42,731 nt of DNA from a virus: IMG/VR virus record IMGVR_UViG_3300044624_002933, positions 1-42,731 of that record; one strand, written 5' to 3'. Made by a program: the position numbers and the translations under genes. Shown one piece after another: positions 21,210 through 30,324 of this stretch (the first letter of the stretch is position 1; each line of letters opens with the position of its first letter). The notes below the pieces were generated by a model. That model did not search any database and was not told the DNA's origin. It saw nothing but the letters and a program-made list of their open reading frames with translations.

Positions 21210-21963
21210 CTAATCCCATAGCTATAGACGTAGAAGATTGTTCAGATACCATAACCATTCTGTTGTCATGAACATAAACCTCGCAAGTTTCTGGTTCCAT
21301 GTAAGATAATTCCTTTTTATAGATATTTGGTGAACTCTCACCGTCTTCTAAAATTATCTCGGAAGATCCTATGTTCAGCTTATAATTGAATGAATCCCCT
21401 ATAGCATAAACATTTGTGTCCTTCACATTGAAGCATAAAATCTCCTCGGAGTTTGTTTCTAATCCACATAGGGATGTAATCGTGGTGAAGTCAGATTGGT
21501 AGATTTTAAATCTTAATAAAGCATCTTCCCTGCTATGAACAAGATCTAATATATTATCCTCAACATAAGAAAGTAGTGAAAGATCCGCACATTTTAGTCT
21601 AATGCTAAGTGAAGCAGAAATTAATTTAACCTCAGTAGAAACACAAGATCCTTCCAAATTATCAGTTTCAATCTCCATAAAGATCTCTTCCTCTGGTCTG
21701 AAGTGTTTAAAGGCATCTATTAAACGGGTAACATCAATTATCCCGATTTTTATACGATCACATTTAATTTTTTTCCAATCTATTTCTCCTTCTAGAATAT
21801 CGTCGAATTTAACGGAAGAATATTTCATTACCGACTTATCCGGTGTATGAACTTTACAAAAAATTCCATCCTTTTTTAATTCAAGGATAACGCTCCTTTC
21901 TACCGTTTTCAATCTTCGCAAAAGTGTAATTAGGTTTGCGGTACTTGTGATTCTAAGTCTCAT
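21199..21963 (-). CDS. Sliding clamp (gp45-like)
   Basis: A 254-residue protein with the two-lobed strand-helix pattern of PCNA/T4 gp45 clamps: RLRITSTANLITLLRRLKTVERSVILELKKDGIFCKVHTPDKSVMKY at the start, DVTRLIDAFKHF in the first lobe, and a second lobe ending EVYVHDNRMVMVSEQSSTSIAMGLVE. Length and position directly before a polymerase gene support the call. The clamp ring tethers polymerase to DNA. In T4 it also activates late transcription from TATAAATA promoters, which matters here because similar octamers recur in the window. The sequence is diverged, so the assignment is structural. Confidence 0.75.
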   Translation of the reverse strand: MRLRITSTANLITLLRRLKTVERSVILELKKDGIFCKVHTPDKSVMKYSSVKFDDILEGEIDWKKIKCDRIKIGIIDVTRLIDAFKHFRPEEEIFMEIETDNLEGSCVSTEVKLISASLSIRLKCADLSLLSYVEDNILDLVHSREDALLRFKIYQSDFTTITSLCGLETNSEEILCFNVKDTNVYAIGDSFNYKLNIGSSEIILEDGESSPNIYKKELSYMEPETCEVYVHDNRMVMVSEQSSTSIAMGLVEK

Positions 21964-21999
21964 ATTTTATCTTTTCTAAGTTTTACTGCTGTTTCTTTT

Positions 22000-23397
22000 T
22001 TAAATTTCATCTTCCTGTTCTATTTCTTCGATTTTTTCCTCTTCTTCCTCTACCTGGAATATTTCTATCCCATTAATTTGGCTTTCCTCAAAAAGACTAT
22101 TCGATATTTTAGTCTGCTTTGTTTTTGAGATCTTTTCCAGATTTTTACACACCTGCTTGTAATTTTTCTCCTGCTCCTTTATGTCCTTCTTTAGTTGTGC
22201 TATTTTCTTTTTTATCTCCTTTATGTCTTCCTCGGTTTGCTTTATGTGTTCAACACTTAGCTTAACTATTTCTATCTTCTGAAGTCTAATAGATATCCAA
22301 TTTTCGAACTGAGAAACAAAATCTACTATCTCATTATTGTTCCTTTTCTTCGCTATCATGAAATTTAAAAACTTCAACTTAGCTTCTAAGAAAGCCAATT
22401 CTCGTGAGAAGTCCTGCTCGTCTTTTATTATTCTCTTTAGCTTAACCAACTCTAGGTGAGCCTTGAAGTGGTCCAGATAATCCTTAACCGACGGGAAATC
22501 CATAACGTTCCCGTCCTTAACAAAAATAACATCCTCCTTAACTATAATCTTAGTTAATTTAGAAACTGAAGAAACCGTCTCTTCAAATATTTCCGGGCTC
22601 ATCCCTCTAAAGGAAACTATTAGATCACATTTACTCTGAGATCTATTTTCGATCCTATAGTCGTGACCCATTCTATCCAGTTTATCGTCTAGCTTATTGA
22701 TAAAACTGTCATATCTCATAACTGGCGGTAGATCGAAAATACGAATCAACTTCTTGTTCTTATCAACCTCAAATCCACTTTCTATTAACCATGAACTTTC
22801 CTCGTTCATCCATCTGGTTATTTTTCCAGAAAAGTCCTTAAAGTAAGGCTTCAGTAATTTAGGTGATCCCTGGAGATATTCTAAAACGTCCTCCATCTTT
22901 CTTGGAAGTATATTACTTCTATATCCGACCGCTATACCAACGACATGTGTTAATAATCCAACGGGGAATTCTACATGGATCCAATCATGACCTCCCTCCT
23001 CATTCTTGATATTAAGATCTGAGTTTTTTGAAATGATATCCTTAATCCTTTGGTTTATTCTTACTGACGTGTATCTGGGAGCCGAAGGACTGGGATTTAC
23101 TGGGGATCCGAAAAAACCATCCCCTTCTAGTACTCCATATGAACAACCAAAAGGTCTAGCTAACTTGGATATCGCTCCAGCTAAAGATGAGTCACCGTGG
23201 TGATATAATCCAGTTTTAATTACTTCCCCGACTAATCCAATCGTTTTATTAAACCGAGATGGGGAATTTTCTAATATTAATCTCTGGACTGGAGTTAATC
23301 CATCATAGAAATTTGGGATTCCTCTACTTTGTAAAACATACAGTGCGTACGTCCGATACTGTCGGTTTATTTGATCCGATATATTAATGTGACTCAT
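22000..23397 (-). CDS. Type II topoisomerase, DNA-cleavage subunit (gp52/GyrA-like)
   Basis: A 465-residue protein. It opens with the GyrA-type segment QYRTYALYVLQSRGIPNFYDGLTPVQRLIL. The active-site Tyr109 lies in SAPRYTSVRI, preceded by the winged-helix region (GEVIKTGLYHHGDSSLAGAISKLA). Residues 310-430 form a long coiled coil (LAFLEAKLKFLNFMIAKK, then EEDIKEIKKKIAQLKKDIKEQEKNYK). It ends with an acidic tail and lacks a gyrase-type C-terminal beta-pinwheel, as in T4 gp52 and topoisomerase IV-like phage enzymes. It passes DNA through double-strand breaks together with the ATPase subunit at 26534-28327. It stands upstream of the clamp in the replication block. Confidence 0.9.
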   Translation of the reverse strand: MSHINISDQINRQYRTYALYVLQSRGIPNFYDGLTPVQRLILENSPSRFNKTIGLVGEVIKTGLYHHGDSSLAGAISKLARPFGCSYGVLEGDGFFGSPVNPSPSAPRYTSVRINQRIKDIISKNSDLNIKNEEGGHDWIHVEFPVGLLTHVVGIAVGYRSNILPRKMEDVLEYLQGSPKLLKPYFKDFSGKITRWMNEESSWLIESGFEVDKNKKLIRIFDLPPVMRYDSFINKLDDKLDRMGHDYRIENRSQSKCDLIVSFRGMSPEIFEETVSSVSKLTKIIVKEDVIFVKDGNVMDFPSVKDYLDHFKAHLELVKLKRIIKDEQDFSRELAFLEAKLKFLNFMIAKKRNNNEIVDFVSQFENWISIRLQKIEIVKLSVEHIKQTEEDIKEIKKKIAQLKKDIKEQEKNYKQVCKNLEKISKTKQTKISNSLFEESQINGIEIFQVEEEEEKIEEIEQEDEI

Positions 23398-23405
23398 TTT
23401 TATGA

Positions 23406-23717
23406 TTATGCTTTTCTCAAGAATATTATAATTGACTCCATGAATACGCCAAGAGTGCTTTGGATAAATGGATAAAAGATTAGATTAAACCAGATTGGCA
23501 TTTCACCAATAGGTCCAATCTTACCAATGAAGGTCAATGTCCAGAAAATAGACGCGCCTACCCAAAAACCAAAACACATTACACAGGTTATTAGTTTGTA
23601 AAGCAGTGGTACTTTTACGCCCGTCCAGTTTCTAAATTTCTCGAATATGGATCCATTAACTACAGTGGTAGTTATACAGAATCCAAAAAATAACATTAAG
23701 ATAATAAATTCCATCAT
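23406..23717 (-). CDS. DUF1360-like membrane protein
   Basis: A 103-residue membrane protein with three hydrophobic segments (FIILMLFFGFCITTTVV; LLYKLITCVMCFGFWVGASIFWTLTFIG; LIFYPFIQSTLGVFMESIIIF). The LxTCxxCxGFWVG core is the signature of the DUF1360 group, common in phages and bacteria and without known function. The two cysteines in that motif could form a metal or disulfide site. The stop overlaps no other gene; the ATG overlaps the dnaJ stop (23714-23717). Confidence 0.7.
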   Translation of the reverse strand: MMEFIILMLFFGFCITTTVVNGSIFEKFRNWTGVKVPLLYKLITCVMCFGFWVGASIFWTLTFIGKIGPIGEMPIWFNLIFYPFIQSTLGVFMESIIIFLRKA

Positions 23718-24748
23718 TCAAATAATTCTAGTGCTTTCATTTGTTCATCACTTAGATCCTTAGGGATCTTTATATAGGTTTTAACAAGGATGTCCCCGTT
23801 TCCAATTCCATTAAATTCAGGAATTCCTTTACCCTGTAATCTAAATACCTTTTCAGAAGAAGTTCCTGCTGGTATTTTTATTCTTAGAGTTGATCCCTTT
23901 AGATCTGGTATGTCTACGGATGTTCCTAAACAAGCATCCTTAAATGAAAGGTACTTGTCATGAATAAGGTTTATACCGTCCCTTCGGTAAACTGGATGTA
24001 CATATTCCTCTACGTTTATAATTAAATCTCCGGGGTTTGCTGGAGATTTTGCCCAGTCTCCCTTTCCTATTACCAGATAAGAAACACCGCTTATCGATCC
24101 CTTTGGGATTGAGGTTTCTAGTTCTTCTTCTTTCCTAATTAGACCTGTTCCCCTGCAGGTGGAACAATTAGTTCTGGAAACGCTACCGCTTCCTCTACAT
24201 GTATGGCAGTCCTCCTGCATTACGATTTCTCCGAAAGTGTGCTGGACTGTTCTATTAACTCTCCCCATTCCCCCGCAAGTAGAGCAGTTTACAGTTTCTC
24301 CGTTTTCTGCTCCTGTACCTTTACATGGATCACATTGGACATTCCGATTTATGCGTATCTTCTTGATTGCACCAGTCATCATTTCTTCCAGTGTAACTGA
24401 AACATATGCGTTAAGATTTCTTCCTCTGTTTATCATTGTTTCCTTAGCGGTTTGCCTACCAGTAAAGAAACTAGAGAAATCTCCAGTTTGGAAAGGGTTT
24501 GTATTCTGCCAGTTCCAGTTTTGTCTTGATCCGGCGAATGGATTATCATATGATGCTTTCTTGTCCGGATTGGATAGAGTCTCGTATGCTTCTGAGATTT
24601 CCTGAAATTTTTCCTTTGCCTCTGAGGTGTTTCCTGCTTTATCGGGGTGATGTTTATGAGCAAGTTTTCTGTATGCTTTTTTTATCTCGTCCGCTGTCGC
24701 ATTCTTTGTTATCCCCAATATGTTATAGTAGTCTTTCTGCGACATCAT
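23714..24748 (-). CDS. dnaJ: DnaJ co-chaperone
   Basis: A 344-residue type I J-protein. The J domain occupies residues 5-70 with HPD at 34-36 and LSNPDKKASYD at its end. A short Gly/Phe-Asn/Gln linker contains NPFAGSRQNW. Four zinc-finger repeats CxxCxGxG follow (CDPCKGTGAENG, CSTCGGMG, CHTCRGSG, CSTCRGTG), then the C-terminal substrate domains ending KIPKDLSDEQMKALELFE. It would deliver substrates to Hsp70 and stimulate its ATPase, presumably the host DnaK, since no phage Hsp70 is in the window. The start MMSQKDYYNIL follows the 118-residue gene without gap. Confidence 0.95.
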   Translation of the reverse strand: MMSQKDYYNILGITKNATADEIKKAYRKLAHKHHPDKAGNTSEAKEKFQEISEAYETLSNPDKKASYDNPFAGSRQNWNWQNTNPFQTGDFSSFFTGRQTAKETMINRGRNLNAYVSVTLEEMMTGAIKKIRINRNVQCDPCKGTGAENGETVNCSTCGGMGRVNRTVQHTFGEIVMQEDCHTCRGSGSVSRTNCSTCRGTGLIRKEEELETSIPKGSISGVSYLVIGKGDWAKSPANPGDLIINVEEYVHPVYRRDGINLIHDKYLSFKDACLGTSVDIPDLKGSTLRIKIPAGTSSEKVFRLQGKGIPEFNGIGNGDILVKTYIKIPKDLSDEQMKALELFE

Positions 24749-25104
24749 TAAGCTTTAAATGTTGATCTGAAAATATCCTGTATTCTAACAAACCCTTCGG
24801 TTTTTTCCAGACCATCCCTATTTTTCCATTTTTCTTTTAGTTGTTTAGATAACTCAATAACCTCCGAACATATCTCATATTTTTCCAGTCCCTCCCAATA
24901 TTTTAAAACCCTATCACTAAACCCATCTATTTGATTTTCATTCTCAAATATAAAAATGAGTTCTATTGGCTGGTTTCTTAATGTACTAAGAAACATATCC
25001 TGGACCGATCTCTCTATGTGTTTTTTTAGAATGTCGTATTGAGGGTGTCTAACTGGGGCTTCCTCTCTTTCTAATCCGAATTCATCGTCGTTATTCTCAA
25101 ACAT
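24748..25104 (-). CDS. Hypothetical protein, 'YE+C' helical family member
   Basis: A 118-residue helical protein. RVLKYWEGLEKYEICSEVIELSKQLKEKW carries the same helix-(E)KYE+C-helix pattern as the three small genes at 6489-7261, so these may be paralogues scattered over the genome. Preceding residues are helical and acidic. It overlaps the 80-residue gene by 8 bp and the dnaJ start by 1 bp. Function unknown. Confidence 0.5.
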   Translation of the reverse strand: MFENNDDEFGLEREEAPVRHPQYDILKKHIERSVQDMFLSTLRNQPIELIFIFENENQIDGFSDRVLKYWEGLEKYEICSEVIELSKQLKEKWKNRDGLEKTEGFVRIQDIFRSTFKA

Positions 25105-25339
25105 TACTTCCCGATTCTAATTTTTTCTTCACTGAGTTATAAAAATCAACGTCATATAAATCGATAACGTCCTTTACTAACTCATCAACTTTTTCCTCGC
25201 CGTAAGTTTCAATTAGATATTCATATTTAACAGATGCTTCCAGAGAACGATCTATCCGATACTTAATCTGCGCATTCATATCCTGGTTATTCACCTTCTG
25301 CTCAAATTCTTCAAGCTCTTTAGAATTTTTTGACTTCAT
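25097..25339 (-). CDS. Small hypothetical helical protein
   Basis: An 80-residue helical, charged protein (LEEFEQKVNNQDMNAQIKYRIDRSLEAS...). It overlaps the uvsE end by 20 bp and the next gene by 8 bp, so it is squeezed into the operon. No motif recognised. Confidence 0.45.
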   Translation of the reverse strand: MKSKNSKELEEFEQKVNNQDMNAQIKYRIDRSLEASVKYEYLIETYGEEKVDELVKDVIDLYDVDFYNSVKKKLESGSNV

Positions 25340-26249
25340 ATAGCAGTTCCTTTTCTTTTATGTATTTAAGTAAAGCTAAATCTTTCATTTTAACTTCAAA
25401 TTCTATATCGATCTCAAGCCCATAAGTTTCGGGTGATTCCCAAATCCAATCGGAATGAGCTACTTCCTTAGCAGAAGAATCCTCGAAGATTTTTCTAGAA
25501 TCCGAATAATGAGTTATCGGAACAATACCCTCTGGCCAGGTGCTAACACACAATGCCAGTGCATCACGCTCGCTAAGAGAGGATGGGTTACATTTGTTAT
25601 GTAGATAATCAAAAGTTACTGGGATACCAATTCTTTTATGGACCATCTCGTAAAGATCCTCCGCGTGAAATTGTGATTTCTTATCATCAACTTCCAAGAC
25701 TAGTCTAGCCTTTACTGAATCCGGGAGTACCTCGTAATTACGACAGAATCTGTCTGCTGCATCCTCTTTTGTTGGCTTCGTTGTATTTATGTGAATATTG
25801 ATCGGATACTTATGGCTTTTGTCTAGTCCCATCAGATCGAATATCTCCGCATGTTGAGAAAGTTCCTTTATTGCCTTCTCCACCACATCGGGACGTTCGG
25901 AAGCTAGAACTCCGTATGGTGAGGGATGAAATGTTATTCTTTGGTCATTCATTATTGCAAAAAAACCGCATGCTTTTAAAACGGCCGAGATTGCATCATA
26001 ATCAGGTAGGTCCTTTATTTCATATTCGGAGCACCAAGGAAATATATCACTGGACATCCTATACATCTGTATTCCGTTGTCATAATTCCATTGCAAGATT
26101 TCTCTTAGATCTATTACATTCTTTAAAGCTAGCTCTGAAGCATATGCTATACCTTTCTCTAGAAATGTTTTCTTTACCATTCCTCTGTTAGTAGAGATCT
26201 TTCTATCAGAAAGACTCATATTTATACAACAATATCCGTATCTTCCCAT
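25320..26249 (-). CDS. uvsE: UV-damage endonuclease UvsE/UvdE
   Basis: A 309-residue TIM-barrel enzyme of the UvdE family, which nicks DNA 5' of UV photoproducts and other lesions as an alternative to UvrABC. Visible family segments are GYCCINMSL at the start, NGIQMYRMSSDIFPW, FHPSPYGVLAS (metal-ligand His), HINTTKPTKEDAADRF, RLVLEVDDKK (Glu, Asp), IPVTFDYLHNKCNP (Asp, His) and the C-terminal ITHYSD and AHSDWIW His ligands. All expected metal ligands are present. It is encoded 0 bp after a small Cys-rich protein and downstream of the topoisomerase ATPase gene. Confidence 0.9.
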   Translation of the reverse strand: MGRYGYCCINMSLSDRKISTNRGMVKKTFLEKGIAYASELALKNVIDLREILQWNYDNGIQMYRMSSDIFPWCSEYEIKDLPDYDAISAVLKACGFFAIMNDQRITFHPSPYGVLASERPDVVEKAIKELSQHAEIFDLMGLDKSHKYPINIHINTTKPTKEDAADRFCRNYEVLPDSVKARLVLEVDDKKSQFHAEDLYEMVHKRIGIPVTFDYLHNKCNPSSLSERDALALCVSTWPEGIVPITHYSDSRKIFEDSSAKEVAHSDWIWESPETYGLEIDIEFEVKMKDLALLKYIKEKELLYEVKKF

Positions 26250-26495
26250 CTATTTAAATTTTCCTAGTTTTTCACCGCATGATTTACACTGATCCATTAT
26301 TTCACCTCCGATGAGTTTACACCAACCACCAAAAATGCCTTCTGATTTCTGATAATAGAAAGGACACTCTTTTATAGTGTACCCATATTTCCCATTCTTA
26401 AGTTTCTTGAAATCCGACGTTTGGGTATAACAATAGAATCCCTCCGGGATTTGCTTTTTCTTCTTCCTTGGAATTCTATATTTTTTCGATCTCAT
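26250..26495 (-). CDS. Small Cys-rich protein, possible zinc binder
   Basis: An 81-residue basic protein (MRSKKYRIPRKKKKQIPEG at the start). Cysteines at CYTQT, ECPFYY, GGWCKL and DQCKSCGEK give a C-x(n)-C...CxxC pattern compatible with zinc binding. It directly abuts uvsE and follows the topoisomerase gene by 38 bp. It could be a DNA-binding helper for repair, but the sequence does not show this. Confidence 0.5.
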   Translation of the reverse strand: MRSKKYRIPRKKKKQIPEGFYCYTQTSDFKKLKNGKYGYTIKECPFYYQKSEGIFGGWCKLIGGEIMDQCKSCGEKLGKFK

Positions 26496-26533
26496 GCACT
26501 ATAAAAATAACTAAATAACACGGATATAAAAAA

Positions 26534-28327
26534 TTAAACCTCTGAGCTTAGCCACTTTTTCCTTTCCAGAGAAGATTTTCCAAATGCCATTTCTAGATTC
26601 GTCTTTGCTTTGGTGTCATCCTTTATAGATATTATCCTCTTGTTTTTCATAACGTGATCCCAGTCCTCCAAAGATAAAGATCCTAGTCCTTTGAGATATC
26701 TAATAGCTCCTCTTTCGCTTTTAGATACATTCTTTTTGAATTCCTCCAATGAATAATAATATCTCTTAGATCTATCACCAACAGTAACTAATGGTGTTTC
26801 TAAAAAACTAACTCTTCCGTCTTTAATCATCCACGGGAACCACATATAGAAAAGATTTATCAAAAGAGAAGTAATGTGAGCTCCGTCCGGATCTTGGTCT
26901 GTAGCTATTACTACTTTATCGAATGGACAATTCAATGATTGATCTGCGGGATCTAGATTTAATATCTGCATCAGTTCGAGAATCTCCCTATTATCGGAGA
27001 GATCGGATAAGCTTCTAGCATTTTTTATTTTCCCTTTAAGTGCATAGACTCCATCCTTCTTCGGGTCTCTTTTCTGAAGAATCGATCCCATCGCACTGAG
27101 TCCTTCCACAATAAAAAGATTCTCCGCTCTTCCTGAAGTAGGTGGAAAATATTTATTGGAATGCTTTATCCTAATTGACTTCTTCTCCTTCCTTATCTTC
27201 TTTAAGGCTGTTTCTTTCTTCCTGTCGTCAACCGATTTTTTTATTTTCTTATATGTCTCGCTTCTAAAGAACTTACTTAATGATCCGTCGAAGTTTCTTA
27301 TAATAGTTGGTTCTACCTCCTCCCTTTTAGAAACAAATTTTGTCTTGTTCTGATCTCCGAACCTAACTATTCTAGGGGACATATTTAATATGAGAAGGGT
27401 ATCATAGAAATGATGTCCTAAAGAATCCTCTAATTCACCGTTTATTTTATCGTATACGATCTTTTGGTGTATCCCCGTACATAAAGCACTATTAACAAAT
27501 GAAAATGAGCCAGAGTCTTGTTTTTTCTCCCATATCAATAATTCACCAATGGGAGTTTTTGCGGACCAGTCTGGCTTCAATTCTGATGAAATCATTTCGG
27601 TCTTTCCATCCCAGATAAATTCTATCTTCAGTGATGCAGTCTTTTCCTCTGTTTCTAAAACTCTTTTTCTTAAACAGAGATAGGTTCGAATAGTAGCATA
27701 ATCCCATTTTGAATTATCGAAAACACTGGAGTTAGGAACGAATCCAACCTTTGTCCCAGTAGCCTTACTCTTTGCTTTTGTCTTTATAGTGGGCTTAGCT
27801 GATTTAAAATTATTCCAGATCTGGTAATACGTTTCTTTGCTGTTTGTTGTTTCTATTTCGAACATGTAAGAAAGAGCGTTAACCAAGCTAACCCCCATAC
27901 CATTAGTACCAACGATAGATTCATCTATATTATCATTATCGAAGTTAGATCCAGCTCTTAACATAGAAACCGCTGTTTCTATATTGCTCATCCCGCTTTT
28001 TTTGTTAACGGTAGATCCATTCGTAAATCCGTCACCAGTATCGGTAATTGAGATTGAATTCTCCTTAGAGGAAACCTCAACAGTTATCTTCTTCATTGGG
28101 GTCTGCATTCTCTTAGCTTCATCAACGGAATTAGCGAAAACCTCATCGAATAATTTGTACATCCCTATAGAATGTTCCTTGGTTACAGATTTTATAAATC
28201 CGTCTCCTATTATTGGGATTATCTCTTCGCTTCTTTTAACAGATCCCACGTACATAGTGGGCCTTTTGATAATGTGTTCAAAGTCTGTTAATACCTCAAT
28301 TGTTTTGTTTACCTTGTTAGAAGCCAT
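26534..28327 (-). CDS. Type II topoisomerase, ATPase subunit (gp39/GyrB-like)
   Basis: A 597-residue protein with the GyrB/ParE layout. IIKRPTMYVGSV opens the GHKL ATPase. DEVFANSVDEA has the Mg-ATP Asn, ITDTGDGF and GTNGMGVSLVNAL form the nucleotide lid, a transducer follows, and then comes the TOPRIM domain with EGLSAMGSI and TDQDPDGAHI (catalytic acidic residues). GVYALKGKIKNARS is the conserved loop of the family. In T4 the equivalent is split into gp39 and gp60; here it is one chain, with the partner subunit at 22000-23397. Its likely job is managing supercoiling and initiating replication. A strong terminator lies upstream at 28373-28404. Confidence 0.92.
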   Translation of the reverse strand: MASNKVNKTIEVLTDFEHIIKRPTMYVGSVKRSEEIIPIIGDGFIKSVTKEHSIGMYKLFDEVFANSVDEAKRMQTPMKKITVEVSSKENSISITDTGDGFTNGSTVNKKSGMSNIETAVSMLRAGSNFDNDNIDESIVGTNGMGVSLVNALSYMFEIETTNSKETYYQIWNNFKSAKPTIKTKAKSKATGTKVGFVPNSSVFDNSKWDYATIRTYLCLRKRVLETEEKTASLKIEFIWDGKTEMISSELKPDWSAKTPIGELLIWEKKQDSGSFSFVNSALCTGIHQKIVYDKINGELEDSLGHHFYDTLLILNMSPRIVRFGDQNKTKFVSKREEVEPTIIRNFDGSLSKFFRSETYKKIKKSVDDRKKETALKKIRKEKKSIRIKHSNKYFPPTSGRAENLFIVEGLSAMGSILQKRDPKKDGVYALKGKIKNARSLSDLSDNREILELMQILNLDPADQSLNCPFDKVVIATDQDPDGAHITSLLINLFYMWFPWMIKDGRVSFLETPLVTVGDRSKRYYYSLEEFKKNVSKSERGAIRYLKGLGSLSLEDWDHVMKNKRIISIKDDTKAKTNLEMAFGKSSLERKKWLSSEV

Positions 28328-28372
28328 TTTTATTTCCAGTTTTGGTTTAATTCGTAGCTAATCTTATATCAT

Positions 28373-28404
28373 AAAAAAAAGCTCCAATACTAATATTGGA
28401 GCTT
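28373..28404 (-). terminator. Rho-independent terminator
   Basis: An 11-bp stem (AAGCTCCAATA/TATTGGAGCTT, 28379-28389 and 28394-28404) with a 4-nt loop, followed on the minus strand by eight T residues. It ends the 28427-28981 transcript. Confidence 0.85.
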
Positions 28405-28426
28405 CTAGATTATGTTTCATTTAGAT

Positions 28427-28981
28427 TTATTTAGAGGGAGTAAAAAATACCTCATCTACTTGTTTAGGCTCTAGATAAACCGTGTAGTATTCCATTTCTG
28501 ATTTACTAGCTTCAGCTTTTCTTCTCTTTGAATCTGGAATTGCTATAATATAGTCCTTACCTAATTTATTAATTACACCCTTAACAATAAATTCTGAATC
28601 TACGAATATATTGATAGCATCAGTGTATTCCTCTTCTTCCGGTCTATCCGCTCTTTCTACCCTACTTCCGTATAAAGCATATTTTCTTTTAGCCATTCGG
28701 TCTCTTTCGATCTGAACGTCATCTCTTACGTATTGAGGAGCGTTCTTACCTTGTGTCGGAATTTCAGCAATAACGATTATTTTTTCGATATCTCCTTTTT
28801 CCTGGTCCTCTAATAATCTAGTTAGAGTAGAAACGAGTTCAGGAGCTTTTACCATCATAGCAGGCTTAGTGTTATTGCTCTGCATGAAAACAGTCTCATT
28901 ATAAATAGGAATTCCTCCCTTTACCTCATTTTCTTTTACTAGGAAATTAGAAAAAGATTCAAATTCTAAAAGATGTATCAT
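28427..28981 (-). CDS. Hypothetical protein with leader-like N-terminus
   Basis: A 184-residue protein that I do not recognise. It starts MIHLLEFESFSNFLVKE, similar in spacing of aromatics (F-E-x-F) to the leaders on other products here but without a clear (L/I)xE site. The middle is alpha/beta (IEKIIVIAEIPTQGK), followed by a very charged stretch (RDDVQIERDRMAKRKYALYGSRVERADRPEEEEY) and a strand-rich end. A GATATATA box lies 18 nt before the ATG and a strong terminator follows the stop, making a single-gene unit typical of an abundant product. Confidence 0.6.
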   Translation of the reverse strand: MIHLLEFESFSNFLVKENEVKGGIPIYNETVFMQSNNTKPAMMVKAPELVSTLTRLLEDQEKGDIEKIIVIAEIPTQGKNAPQYVRDDVQIERDRMAKRKYALYGSRVERADRPEEEEYTDAINIFVDSEFIVKGVINKLGKDYIIAIPDSKRRKAEASKSEMEYYTVYLEPKQVDEVFFTPSK

Positions 28982-28999
28982 TTTATACTATTTTTATAG

Positions 29000-29007
29000 T
29001 ATATATC
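29000..29007 (-). promoter_or_regulatory. Candidate phage promoter octamer GATATATA
   Basis: GATATATA on the minus strand, 18 nt before the start of the 184-residue gene and between two genes. Confidence 0.5.
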
Positions 29008-29009
29008 CA

Positions 29010-30293
29010 CTATACATTCTTTAAACCTTGCATTTGCTGTAGTGCCTGCATTTGTTTTAGTTTTTTCATCTTTTCCTCAGCACCTCTTTTATAGAAATCC
29101 ATATTCTTAAGAAGTCTCTTCTGTTCTTCCTGTAGGATATCCTTAAAGAAAGGAGCATTTACAATGGCACCAGTTTTTTCCAACGAAATTTCAGGATTTC
29201 CTATATAATATGCGGCTAGCGAATACTCATCCAGAAGTCTCCACTGCCAGATTTCTGGTTCTATAAAGAGTATATCTCCAGTACCCTTAGTTTTTATTGC
29301 AATGTCTCCATAGGCAAAAGATATAAGGTGTCTTCCCTGGTCTCTTAACTTTCTCATAGTGTGGAAGACCGCTTCTAATCTAGCAGGTCTGTACTCCCAA
29401 GCTCTGGAATATAGATCGATTATCTCTGAATCTGGTTTACCTATTCTTTCGCTAATTTTAGCTATCATATACATGGAATAATAAACCTCCTCTTCCCATC
29501 CTTTCATATCAACTCTCTTCTGATATGATTCTATGGCCTTCTCTAGTTGATTTGCATCTCTATAGCTTTGAGCGAGATAGAACATGTATCTCTCATTATC
29601 TGGTTCTTTAACTAAAGCATCCTCTAGAATCTTAGCATCGTTTGAATATTTCTCCTCCAAACTACCAGCTCTTTTTAGAGGCGAAATATCAGCCATAACA
29701 TAGCATCCCCTGATAGGAACCTGCATCACCTCTATTCTTTCCTCGTCTAAATATAAATATTCATGTAGAACTCCCTTGTAAACCCAATTTTGATCTGACT
29801 TTACGATCTGTGCTCTGTTGTACTGTAATTGGTTCAGCTTATACATTAGCTGATAACAATCTGGCTTGGTGTCCAAACCTGCGAACGGGTTTACTGTAGG
29901 TGATTCAGTAAAGAATGTATCATCGGCATCGATTATCCATCTGTAGTCGCATTTATTCTTAGCCAGGTTTAAGCTCTCGGTCCTATTAACTTCAAAGTTA
30001 ACCCAAGGTCTTTCGTGTAATTCACCAGGGATTCCTAAATCATCCATTGTTGCTTTAATAACCTCTTTGGTTTTATCTCCGGATCCAGTATCTACGATTA
30101 CCCAGTATTCTATATAAGGTGCAACAGCTCTCAAGCATCTCTCCATCGTATCTTCCTCGTCTTTTACGATCATAACAAGACACAAGCTAATCGTTTGTTT
30201 TCCTGTGTTAGATAAAGGACTTTTCATAGCTACGGGAGAAATCATGCTCTTCATAGGAACCGGACTCTTTTTCTTCATTTTGTTCTTTGACAT
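29010..30293 (-). CDS. Family 2 glycosyltransferase with TPR repeats
   Basis: A 427-residue protein. Residues about 35-150 form a GT-A domain: SLCLVMIVKDEEDTMERCL (NDP-sugar binding), YWVIVDTGSGDKT, and RWIIDADDTF with the DxD-type metal motif. The following segment contains YKGVLHEYL. Residues about 225-330 are TPR-like repeats (KEPDNERYMFYLAQSYRDANQLEKAIESYQKRV). The C-terminal end is Lys/Gln-rich and coiled. This GT2-TPR architecture is common in bacterial and phage glycosylation genes. The acceptor could be virion protein, DNA base or cell surface glycan. Confidence 0.85.
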   Translation of the reverse strand: MSKNKMKKKSPVPMKSMISPVAMKSPLSNTGKQTISLCLVMIVKDEEDTMERCLRAVAPYIEYWVIVDTGSGDKTKEVIKATMDDLGIPGELHERPWVNFEVNRTESLNLAKNKCDYRWIIDADDTFFTESPTVNPFAGLDTKPDCYQLMYKLNQLQYNRAQIVKSDQNWVYKGVLHEYLYLDEERIEVMQVPIRGCYVMADISPLKRAGSLEEKYSNDAKILEDALVKEPDNERYMFYLAQSYRDANQLEKAIESYQKRVDMKGWEEEVYYSMYMIAKISERIGKPDSEIIDLYSRAWEYRPARLEAVFHTMRKLRDQGRHLISFAYGDIAIKTKGTGDILFIEPEIWQWRLLDEYSLAAYYIGNPEISLEKTGAIVNAPFFKDILQEEQKRLLKNMDFYKRGAEEKMKKLKQMQALQQMQGLKNV

Positions 30294-30324
30294 TATTCTT
30301 TGTTTATCTGTTTATAATTATATC